The translations under genes and the position numbers were made by a program. A stretch of 63,816 nt of DNA from the NCBI GenBank assembly GCA_937899725.1, contig CALCCA010000098.1, forward strand, positions 1-63,816, in the 5' to 3' direction. Every line of letters starts with the position of its first letter. Position 1 is the first letter of the stretch. Positions 55,866 through 63,160 of the stretch are shown here, in pieces. The notes under the pieces were generated by a model, which saw nothing but the letters and a program-made list of their open reading frames with translations, did no database searches and was not told where the DNA came from. The stretch is from an uncultured Halomicronema sp. (GTDB lineage Bacteria; Cyanobacteriota; Cyanobacteriia; Phormidesmidales; Phormidesmidaceae).

Positions 55866-57251
55866 ATGCTTAATGCCACTAGCAAAAACCAGTATCGCAT
55901 ATCTAAAGAGAAAGGCTATCTAGCAAGTTCTGGGCTGTTATTGATTGCTTTTTCCAGCACTTTTTTCCCAAGAATTGTGCAATCTATTGGGGCTCCTGCG
56001 CCAATAAATTTTATCCATTTCTTTGTCATTCCGATTGCCTGCGTTTATGTCCTGGCAGTTTGCCGGGTTTCTGACAAAAAGCATCTTGGCATCGTTAGAT
56101 CTCTGATTCAGTGGCTCTATATATTTCTCGGTGTTATCACTGCTAGCGCCCTGCTCAATAAAGCAGGAGCAGTTAATATCTTTCTTAACTACATGATCCA
56201 GGCAGAACCTTTTTTGTTTCTTGCTGCCGTAGTTTGTATCCCTTTTAGCAGAGAGAGACTCGAATTTTTCAGAAGCTGGATAATCAAGTTTGGCATTATT
56301 CACCTGTGCTTAGCATTAATCCAGTGGGTCGGTTTAACGGTAGGCGTTATCAACTTCACTGATTTAACGTTGCAGGATAATATTCAGGGGGTCTTTTATG
56401 TTTCTTCTGGAGGGCATGTCGTCGGGGCTACAGTCTCTTTGATTTTTGGTCTCTATTACTATGTCAGTGCCCCCAAGCATCTGATTAAACTTCGCCTATG
56501 TGTTTTAATTGCAGCCTTTACCCACGTTTTAATATCAGATGCCAAACAAGTCGTCATGGTGGGTATGGTTGCTTGGTGTTTGCTAATTTTGAGCCGAGCA
56601 AAAGATCTGAAAGTCACTATTAAATATATAACGCTGGCTTCAGTATCAATCTATGCATTTTATTGGGCTATCTATAACATTGAATTTTTAAGATCTTACC
56701 GTACCTGGATACGACCAGAAATTTACGGCCCCAATGGCGATGCTACTTTACAAAAATGGTTGCCCATTGAGAGTATTATTGGCCATTTCACCTCTATATG
56801 GCATTGGTTCCTCGGGTTAGGGCCGGGTCATACCGTGGGTCGAATTGGCGGTTGGATGATTCGAGACTACTCAAGTCTCCTGAACCCTCTGGGGGCCACC
56901 ACCCATCCAGTCGTCCAACCGATTTGGGACTACTGGCGTGACAGCTATTTAGACTCCAGCTTCTTTTCTCCGTTCTGGGGCTGGGCTGGCATTTGGGGCG
57001 ATGGAGGCTTCGTTGGACTCGCAGTTTACTTGTGTCTGTGGGGAATTGTTTGGTACAGAGTGTGTGAAGATGATCTATCAAGATTCTTAGTCTTAAATGT
57101 ACTGGTTAACGGGTTTATTTTTACCTTGATGGAAGAACCCGGCTTTATGTTAACCACAGCCGCTTTTCTCGGTCTGAGATGGCAAGAACTCAATCTTCGA
57201 TCATCTCCCCAACGGCAAGTGACCACCAGACTCATACCGTCTGCGCCTTAA
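55866..57251 (+). CDS. Wzy/O-antigen-ligase-like polysaccharide polymerase
   Basis: Integral membrane protein of 461 residues with about ten hydrophobic helices and a large loop between residues about 265 and 370. The loop holds GHFTSIWHWFLGLGPGHTVGR, ATTHPVVQPIWDYW and GWAGIWGDGGFVGLAVYL, the usual layout of Wzy polymerases and WaaL-type ligases (one big periplasmic loop between late helices). Last gene of the plus-strand transferase run. It probably links repeat units at the periplasmic face. Polymerase versus ligase cannot be told from sequence. Confidence 0.82.
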   Translation: MLNATSKNQYRISKEKGYLASSGLLLIAFSSTFFPRIVQSIGAPAPINFIHFFVIPIACVYVLAVCRVSDKKHLGIVRSLIQWLYIFLGVITASALLNKAGAVNIFLNYMIQAEPFLFLAAVVCIPFSRERLEFFRSWIIKFGIIHLCLALIQWVGLTVGVINFTDLTLQDNIQGVFYVSSGGHVVGATVSLIFGLYYYVSAPKHLIKLRLCVLIAAFTHVLISDAKQVVMVGMVAWCLLILSRAKDLKVTIKYITLASVSIYAFYWAIYNIEFLRSYRTWIRPEIYGPNGDATLQKWLPIESIIGHFTSIWHWFLGLGPGHTVGRIGGWMIRDYSSLLNPLGATTHPVVQPIWDYWRDSYLDSSFFSPFWGWAGIWGDGGFVGLAVYLCLWGIVWYRVCEDDLSRFLVLNVLVNGFIFTLMEEPGFMLTTAAFLGLRWQELNLRSSPQRQVTTRLIPSAP

Positions 57252-57261
57252 CTTTTTGGAC

Positions 57262-57465
57262 GTTGCTGAATAGGGAGATGCTTTTCTAAGGTGACCTCAG
57301 AAGACCCTTTGAGGAATTACCTATACAGTGCCCTTGGTGTAATTCCTCTAGTACCCATAACAATTGTCGTCAGCCAGGTAAGCAACACTACCCCAAAAAG
57401 AGCACCCTCTTTTGAGTCCTTACTGTTCTGTGCCGAGACAGTTTCAGCTTTTTCAGCAAACCCTA
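57262..57465. mobile_element. Relic IS/MITE of about 200 bp
   Basis: The right end (57448-57465) read in reverse is TAGGGTTTGCTGAAAAAG, differing by one base from TAGGGCTTGCTGAAAAAG at 63763-63780. The left side (about 57265) has GTTGCTGAATAGGG, an imperfect inverted match sharing TTGCTGAA. No transposase frame is present. Interpretation as a non-autonomous or decayed IS is inferred. Confidence 0.45.
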
Positions 57466-57468
57466 CAG

Positions 57469-57568
57469 CAGAATTCGGAATGAAGAAGTCGGAAGTCAGA
57501 ATTAAAAAGCTGATCTGATGGTGATTGCAGGTATGGGGGTAACCTGATCAAATTGCGGCTTGCTATAT
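57469..57568. repeat. Dispersed intergenic repeat, copy 2
   Basis: Starts GCAGAATTCGGAAT, continues with GAAGTCGGAAGTCAGAAT and ends CCTGATCAAATTGCGGCTTG. Same block order as 1527-1654; the end block also recurs at 62764-62853. Confidence 0.5.
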
Positions 57569-57623
57569 CTATTTTTGACTAAACCAAGGCCATAAGAAAG
57601 CTGTCGTTTTGCTCTAGGGATAA

Positions 57624-57700
57624 AACCTCACCTGGCCTCTCCTAAACCCTCCGGGTAGGCTTCGCCAAAAGTAAGGAGAGGTGCCGTAGGCGGTGAGGTT
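57624..57700. repeat. 77-bp imperfect inverted repeat
   Basis: AACCTCACC...CCTCTCCT on the left is complementary to AGGAGAGG...GGTGAGGTT on the right, with CTCCGGGTAGGCTTCGCC between. A non-coding intergenic repeat resembling short palindromic elements of cyanobacteria. Confidence 0.6.
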
Positions 57701-57803
57701 AAGCTGAATATGAAAACTCCAGTTCTAAATCTGGATGGGGTTTATCAATATTTCTCACCCAAGCTGAAATCCCTGCAAATCAATGATTCCATGGTGATCA
57801 GAT

Positions 57804-57851
57804 GCTTCCTTCCCACGGAAGAGGTCACTGGTGTGAATCCCGTACCGCCCA
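57804..57851 (+). pseudogene. Decayed 3' half of a tRNA-Val(CAC)-like gene
   Basis: From GCTTCC to CGCCCA this 48-bp stretch matches the 3' half of the tRNA-Val gene at 23900-23947 except at about six positions. The anticodon loop reads TTCCCAC rather than TTCACAC, and the T-arm is TGTGAAT instead of TTCGAAC. The 5' acceptor strand (GGGCGAT) and a proper D-arm are absent upstream. It is in the same orientation as the intact tRNA, 34 kb away, flanking the polysaccharide locus. Confidence 0.7.
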
Positions 57852-57961
57852 TGTTTTATCATCAGCTTGGCGGACGGCAGGGTGCGCTCTCTCACGGGAA
57901 AAGTGGGTGGCTCCGCTGTTGGAATCACATTCCTGATGTCATCTTTTTGGGGATGGACTAG

Positions 57962-57999
57962 AAAAAATCCACCCGTGACAAGTGCCACGAGTGGATTTT
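57962..57999 (-). terminator. Rho-independent terminator of the cupin gene
   Basis: On the minus strand AAAATCCAC-CGTG pairs with CACG-GTGGATTTT around GGCACTTGT, ending in six T residues (A-run 57962-57967). It starts 34 nt after the cupin stop codon. Confidence 0.85.
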
Positions 58000-58032
58000 G
58001 AGGAATTGGCGGAAGTTTTGGAATTGATGCCG

Positions 58033-58458
58033 TTACTTCTTCTCAGTGCGCGAATAATCATCTTGATAGCGCACGATATCGTCTTCTCCGAGATATTCAC
58101 CATTCTGAACTTCGATGAGAATCAGGGGGATGACACCAGAATTCTCTAACCGGTGAGACGTACAGGGGGGCACATAGGTCGATTGATTCGTCGAAAGCAG
58201 GGTTTCCCGCTCGCCACAGGTCACCTTCGCCGTACCAGAAACGACAATCCAATGCTCACTCCGGTGGTGATGCATTTGCAGGCTTAAGCGATGACCAGGC
58301 TTAACTTCGATGCGCTTAATTTTGTAGCCTCTGCCTTCTTCGAGCACGGTAAACGAGCCCCAAGGGCGTAGTTCCGTGGCGGCAATTCTTTCGGGGCTAG
58401 CGGTAGCCTGCAGGGGCAGACTAGCCACAGATTCAGCCAATTCTTGCATTTTGGGCAC
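58033..58458 (-). CDS. Cupin, mannose-6-phosphate isomerase type II-like
   Basis: A 141-residue single-domain cupin equivalent to the C-terminal isomerase domain of ManC-type bifunctional enzymes (mannose-6-phosphate isomerase, PF01050-like). Motifs: LRPWGSFTVLEEGRGYKIKR, RLSLQMHHHRSEHWIVVSGTAKV (metal-binding HHHRSEHW) and TYVPPCTSHRLEN with IEVQNGEYLGEDDIVR. The start is probably GTG 58458, with GGAGG upstream; ATG 58449 is possible. It would interconvert fructose-6-P and mannose-6-P for GDP-mannose supply. It has its own terminator and lies just outside the tRNA-bounded locus. Confidence 0.88.
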   Translation of the reverse strand: MPKMQELAESVASLPLQATASPERIAATELRPWGSFTVLEEGRGYKIKRIEVKPGHRLSLQMHHHRSEHWIVVSGTAKVTCGERETLLSTNQSTYVPPCTSHRLENSGVIPLILIEVQNGEYLGEDDIVRYQDDYSRTEKK

Positions 58459-58746
58459 GACGACAAATCCTCCAAGCTTGATGCTATTACTACGATTGCT
58501 TAATCATGATGCGTCCCAAGCACTGGGTTTAGAATTCCCATCTGGGTCAACTGACCATCAACAACGGACGCTTGCAAAACACTCGCCCCCAAAAATGAGC
58601 TTGGCTCCAGCGCCTTTGCCAGGCTAGCTTTAGCAACCCGGCATCTGCATGCCAGATCTGCACAGCACACAAAAACTTTAAGCTAAAGGCATAAGGTATT
58701 AAGCCTTTTTGCCGGATCACTATAGACTAGGCTACTGCCTAGGTTG

Positions 58747-59361
58747 ATGAGTCTCACCACGATCATGCCTGAAAATAAACTTTCGACTCCTTCCTCTTTG
58801 TCGCTATTGCCGCAGTTTAGTTCCCAGTCTTTCGGCATCTCGCCGCTCATTCGCATCACCTTGCTGCTGCTGTATGTCGCTCTCACCTTACCCTTGCCGG
58901 CGCTAGCTACGGTGACCGAGGCCCCGGTGTCTGCGCGATGGTTACAAGTTGGCATCGTGGTCGGCGGCATCCTCCTCTATGGTGGGCTGAGTGAACGCGT
59001 CTTTGTTGATTCAAAGGGGATTGCGGTGCGATACCCGCGGTGGATTGGGTGGGTATTGCGGCGTCAGTGGCAGCTCAATTGGGACGATATCACCGCTTTG
59101 AAGCCCCGAACGACGGGACAAGGGGGGCTGGTTTATTACTTTACGAGTGATGGCCAGCAAGCTTATTTGCTGCCGATGCGCATTGCTGGGTTTGCGGACC
59201 TGCTGCGTTACGTCGAGGCTCACACCGCGATCGATACTCGTGATGTGAAGCCTTTAGCACAGCCCTGGATGTATCTCATTTTGGGTGGCCTGAGCTTACT
59301 GTTACTGGCAGTTGATGGGTGGACCCTCTGGACTGCGGCTCACTTTGCCGGGGTCAGCTGA
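58747..59361 (+). CDS. Membrane protein partner of an ABC ATPase, unknown
   Basis: About 204 residues with three to four hydrophobic segments: ISPLIRITLLLLYVALTLPL, LQVGIVVGGILLYGGL and a C-terminal MYLILGGLSLLLLAVDGWTLW. Between them is a beta-rich soluble part (RVFVDSKGIAVRYPRW, WDDITALKPR) resembling a PH-like membrane-protein fold. It is immediately followed by the ABC ATPase gene, whose GTG directly follows its TGA, so the two are coupled. It is not an obvious ABC permease. Function unknown. Confidence 0.65.
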   Translation: MSLTTIMPENKLSTPSSLSLLPQFSSQSFGISPLIRITLLLLYVALTLPLPALATVTEAPVSARWLQVGIVVGGILLYGGLSERVFVDSKGIAVRYPRWIGWVLRRQWQLNWDDITALKPRTTGQGGLVYYFTSDGQQAYLLPMRIAGFADLLRYVEAHTAIDTRDVKPLAQPWMYLILGGLSLLLLAVDGWTLWTAAHFAGVS

Positions 59362-60120
59362 GTGAACACCTTGTTTGAATTGGATGCTGTTGGCCTGATG
59401 GCAGGCCAAGGGATGCCCCCGATTTTAGACTCAATTACTTTACGCCTGTACCCTGGAGAATTTGTCGCGCTGGTGGGGCCTGCGGGTGCCGGGAAGTCGT
59501 CATTGTTCAAACTCATGAATCGGCTTCGCAGTGCTTCGTCGGGAGCCATTTACTTTAACCAACAGGCGATCGCCACAATCCCCGTTTGTGAGCTGCGCCA
59601 ACAGGTGATGTTGGCGGGGCAAGACAGCCGACTTTTAGGCATGACAGCGCGGCAAGCTTTGCACTATCCACTGATTCTGCAAAAGCTGTCAGCCAGCGAT
59701 CGCGAAGCCCGAGTGGCCGATTGCCTTGAGCGGCTGCAGCTCCCCCAAGAGTGGCTCAACAAAACTGAACTGGAACTTTCGGGCGGGCAACAACAGCAAA
59801 TTGCGATCGCGCGGGCGCTCGTCATGCAGCCCCAATTGCTGCTGCTAGACGAACCGACCGCCGCTCTCGACTTGGGGGCGGCTCATCGCATCTTGGCGGC
59901 GATTCAAGATCAGGTCAAGGAACAAAGACTCACCGTTGTGATGAGTAATCATCAGCTTGAAATCGCGCAAACGTTTGGCGATCGCCTGCTTTATTTAGAG
60001 CACGGGCGGCTCTTGCAAGACCAAGCGGCATCGACCGTGGACTGGCAACATTTGCGCGAAACCCTATTAAAAGCCGATGCTCAAGTCCGAGAAGACTGGG
60101 GTGATGACTCGGATCTTTAG
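59362..60120 (+). CDS. ABC transporter ATP-binding protein (YbbL/FetA-like)
   Basis: Stand-alone ATPase of 252 residues, start GTG 59362. Walker A is GPAGAGKSS, the Q-loop region is VMLAGQDSRLLGMTARQALHYPL, the signature LSGGQQQQIAIARALVMQP, Walker B LLLLDEPTAALD, H-loop VVMSNHQ. The sequence style resembles the YbbL/FetA subfamily. No conventional permease gene follows; the preceding 204-residue membrane protein is coupled to it. The stop is about 10 bp before recognisable recombinase sequence, so a downstream permease may have been lost. Confidence 0.85.
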   Translation: MNTLFELDAVGLMAGQGMPPILDSITLRLYPGEFVALVGPAGAGKSSLFKLMNRLRSASSGAIYFNQQAIATIPVCELRQQVMLAGQDSRLLGMTARQALHYPLILQKLSASDREARVADCLERLQLPQEWLNKTELELSGGQQQQIAIARALVMQPQLLLLDEPTAALDLGAAHRILAAIQDQVKEQRLTVVMSNHQLEIAQTFGDRLLYLEHGRLLQDQAASTVDWQHLRETLLKADAQVREDWGDDSDL

Positions 60121-60130
60121 ACCCGTCTGA

Positions 60131-61127
60131 GGAGGCGATCGCCTAGTACTGCGTGCCAACTTACCCCCCAAACCGCAAAGCAACCGCGTTGCCCCTTACC
60201 AGCAGCCGGCCTGCGCCAACCTGGACAGGTTACGCGAGGCTGAAAAACGCGCGCAGCTAGTTAGTGCTCAACTCGCGACATGCGAATTTAGCTGGGAGGA
60301 ATGGAGCGTGACCACTGAAGCCACCGTGCGATCGTGCGGTGAATGCATCGAGGCGATGAAAATCGACTCCACCGGCAACGGTGGCACCCTCGACACCTGG
60401 AACGGTGACTATATGAAGGTGCTCAGAAAGTTGCCCGTCGGTGCCCCTCTCACCGCTGATTTGCTGCAAGTGCTGGTGACGGCCACCAAAGCCAATAGTC
60501 GCAGTCGTCAACGGGCCGCGATTAGCCAAATTTGCGGGCGTGGAGTGGGACGGCTCCCATTTGCGCGGCAACTACAGTTCATCAAAGGTTGAGCAGCACG
60601 ACTTGTCCACCGATGAAGCGATCTCCCGGTATCGTGAACAGCTCTCTACCCCAGCTTGGCAATGGGTGTACGGCATGATGGCGACCTATGGGCTAAGAAA
60701 CCATGAATGTTTCCGTTTGGATCTCACTGATTTTCCGGTCGTGAGAGTGCTGGAAGCCACTAAGACCGGGATGCGTGAAGTGTGGCCATGCTATCCCGAA
60801 TGGTCTAGCGCCTGGTCGCTCGATAACGTGCAGCTCCCCCCCATTGACCTTGATCGCTCTAACGAAAAAATCGGTCACAGTGTTACCCGCTACCTGTCGC
60901 CAAAGCTGCCCTTTGTACCCTACGACTTGCGTCATGCTTGGGCGGTGAGAACACTACTGTTTGGCTGGCCAGTTGAACTCAGCGCCAGACAAATGGGTCA
61001 CAGTGTTGAGGTTCACACTCGCACGTATCAGCGTTGGATCAACCGCGAGAAAATTCAGGCAGTTTACGATCTGCTACTCAACCGCCGTGACTGCCCAAAG
61101 CCACCAAAAATCTATGACCGGAATTAG
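60131..61127 (+). pseudogene. Broken tyrosine recombinase (phage-type integrase) beside tRNA-Glu
   Basis: Reading from 60131, GGDRLVLRANLPPKP, NLDRLREAEKRAQLVSAQLA and FSWEEWS give a typical integrase N-terminal part. A +1 frameshift near 60515-60540 breaks the frame; the next frame resumes LAKFAGVEWDGSHLRGNYSS. The catalytic region is complete: YGLRNHE (Arg), LRHAWAVR (His-x-x-Arg), MGHSVEVHTRTYQRW (His, Tyr). The extreme N-terminus is missing and the QQPACAN region looks shortened. It ends 135 bp from the 3' end of tRNA-Glu, the usual place for an integrase in a tRNA-targeted element. Part of the product could be made if the frameshift is a sequencing error. Confidence 0.82.
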
Positions 61128-61262
61128 GACAAAATTTACAGGGTTATTCAGGGTTGATTAGGGTTTGTCAAGGGTGATTTACATTTAGAAACAAAGCCCA
61201 AAACTAAACCCCTGCAAGCGTTTAAGCGTTGCAAGGGTTGAAGCGTAATAGCCTAGAAATAA

Positions 61263-61335
61263 TACCCCCAGGGGAATTCGAATCCCCGTCGCCTCCGTGA
61301 AAGGGAGGTGTCCTAGGCCTCTAGACGATGGGGGC
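61263..61335 (-). tRNA. tRNA-Glu(TTC)
   Basis: Minus-strand 73-nt cloverleaf: acceptor GCCCCCA/TGGGGGT, discriminator A, anticodon stem CCTCC/GGAGG with loop CTTTCAC (anticodon TTC), T-arm GGGGA-TTCGAAT-TCCCC. CCA is not encoded. The 3' end faces the broken integrase. Confidence 0.95.
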
Positions 61336-61454
61336 AGGTTTTATTCAACGCTTCTCAATATAGACAACTGAGGTACGAGTGTCAAACAAACTGCCAAGGG
61401 CCTGCTTGCTAGTCTGTGCTGTACATTTTAGCTAACCCGAATCAGCAACGTACC

Positions 61455-61727
61455 CTACTTTACGCCGCTGGCGTTACGGAGTCTCATGAGCTGACGTCGC
61501 ATTTCAGGAGAGGCTTCCAACTCCGGAACTTCCTGAATGTCTACCTGGGTGTTGAGCGGCTCCAAATAGTCGTCACTGCCATAGGAGAAGGCATCCACCA
61601 AGAGTCTCAAGAGCTGCTCGCGATCACAGTGAGCCAGACTTTCTTCGATGAGTCTGAACTTGAGTGTGACCTCACATTCGTAAACGCCAACCGGCGAGGA
61701 GGCCGGTTGCTGGATTGCTGGATTCAT
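61455..61727 (-). CDS. Small conserved-looking protein, unknown function
   Basis: About 90 residues from MNPAIQQP (ATG 61727); the frame opens seven codons earlier. Soluble, acidic. The core VYECEVTLKFRLIEESLAHCDREQLLRLLVDAFSYGSDDYLE looks like a compact alpha/beta domain, and the tail SPEMRRQLMRLRN is basic. I recall similar short proteins in many cyanobacteria; no function is known to me. It lies 120 bp beyond tRNA-Glu on the same strand. Confidence 0.65.
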   Translation of the reverse strand: MNPAIQQPASSPVGVYECEVTLKFRLIEESLAHCDREQLLRLLVDAFSYGSDDYLEPLNTQVDIQEVPELEASPEMRRQLMRLRNASGVK

Positions 61728-61748
61728 ATCCGAAGAACAGTAAGTCAT

Positions 61749-62911
61749 CCTAGTTAGTTCGCCTTGATCGGATTAGTGATGGCTCCCTGTAAAAAGTACT
61801 TGGCTGTTGACCAAGAAGTCAGCCTGGCCAGACTTTTTGCTCGGGTTCCTAAATGTATGAAACCAACTTTCGATAGAAAAAAGACGTTTTTATCACTTGT
61901 TTCATGAGATTAATAAAGTCCCTTGCCATGCGCTTTACATAAACAGCAAACTCCCAGAATCTACTGAAACAGGCATCATAGAGAATTCATAGACCCTTTT
62001 GAAACTCACAAAATTTAAACAATTCCTCTAAAAATTCCGTGTCGCCCAATAATTAATGAAAACTTGATCACATCATATTTTCCTGGCTCAGCAAAAGTAC
62101 TTAAGAGACCTAGTTGCTTCTTGCAAATACCGATCAAAATACCTAGGTGTCAGCCCAGGTTCGGTGTGGATCAGTGTAATTTATTTTGATTTGTCTGTAT
62201 TTCTACTGGTTAAACTGGCGGATAAATACAAACTGAGCACCGAAGTCTCAACCGTTTAGGTCTGCTACACGCTGGGACTAATAGTGCCAGGTTTGGGATC
62301 AACTTGGTTGTTCGGCACTCGCTGATGGAAAAGCCGCGTGTGGCTAGTGCAGAGGGACTCAAGCACTGCTGTTCAATCGTTGGGTCATTTACCTTGTCGG
62401 TCATCGCTGTAGGTCAAGCTCAATCTAAGCTTGAGAGCTTGACTAAACAGCTTTACAGTGAGCATCTGGGGCAAAGTTTACAAAAGAAATCCCCAGCAGT
62501 AAATCTCAACCCAATGCGCATATCTCTAGGGCCGTCATTGATTTGCATCCGAGATAGTTTTCGGGGCCTGCTTCCCTCTTTAGAGCCGATGGGGGTGATA
62601 CGGGCGTGTTTCTCGTTCATTGAGTTAAGACGGCCCAAGAGTTGCTCTCGTTGGTTTTTCTAAGCCTGTTGCTTTTGAGTGAAAGGGCTTACAAAGACAG
62701 CGCTCCTAGACAAATGTGGTCTTTTGACTATAGGAGAAAACTTCAGAGTCGTCTCATAGCTGAATGCGGCGGCCGGAAGTCGGCATTGAAAGACTCGTCC
62801 GATATCCCGTTCAGCCATTCTGGGTGACTTGATCAAAGTACCGCTCGCTGTAGAGCTGATAATTTCGCGATCGCTCAGGCTAACCTGCAGATGATCATTC
62901 CGACAATGCAG
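61749..62911. other. Long gene-poor region
   Basis: About 1.16 kb without a convincing gene. Overlapping small frames on both strands (62210-62404, 62304-62663, 62453-62638) have no recognisable domain and no clear ribosome site. Contains a copy of the dispersed repeat at 62764-62853. Left part is AT-rich. Confidence 0.5.
62764..62853. repeat. Dispersed intergenic repeat, copy 3
   Basis: Contains CCGGAAGTCGG near its start and ends GGGTGACTTGATCAAAGTACC followed by GCTCGCTGTAG, matching the end blocks at 1618-1654 and 57540-57568. Confidence 0.5.
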
Positions 62912-63160
62912 CTACAGCACAGAGGTAATCAGCAATCCTAACAAGACGGTGAGGACGATCATTGACCAAGGCGATGCCCAAAATTCGCCTGATCCTCCTT
63001 TAGAACCCCCGCCCCCGCCCCCAGAACCTTGAATATCTTTAACCGCTGCTTTTATTCCTTTGAGTAGTGTGTCACCCGCGCTCGGTGGGGCCGGTGATCT
63101 TTCTGGTGCAAGGAGCGCTAGAAAAATGCATATGACAAATATGATCGCTAATGCTTCCAT
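62912..63160 (-). CDS. Small membrane protein with glycine-rich linker, unknown
   Basis: 82 residues: an N-terminal hydrophobic helix (ALAIIFVICIFLALLA), a Pro/Ser hinge, an amphipathic stretch (LLKGIKAAVKDIQ), a glycine run with Gly/Ser/Lys, and a C-terminal helix (SMIVLTVLLGLLITSVL). Start ATG 63160. The two-helix layout and absence of frame breaks support a real gene. Not recognised. Confidence 0.5.
   Translation of the reverse strand: MEALAIIFVICIFLALLAPERSPAPPSAGDTLLKGIKAAVKDIQGSGGGGGGSKGGSGEFWASPWSMIVLTVLLGLLITSVL

Noticed and set aside
57804-57851. Functional tRNA-Gly(CCC)
   Set aside because: The anticodon loop would read CCC, but the 5' acceptor strand and D-arm are missing and the T-loop is altered, so no cloverleaf forms.
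57710-57961. 83-codon frame over the tRNA remnant
   Set aside because: Shows the same translated-tRNA artefact (TEEVTGVNPVPP).
62304-62663. 119-codon plus-strand frame
   Set aside because: Overlaps opposing short frames, no ribosome site, no domain; treated as non-coding.
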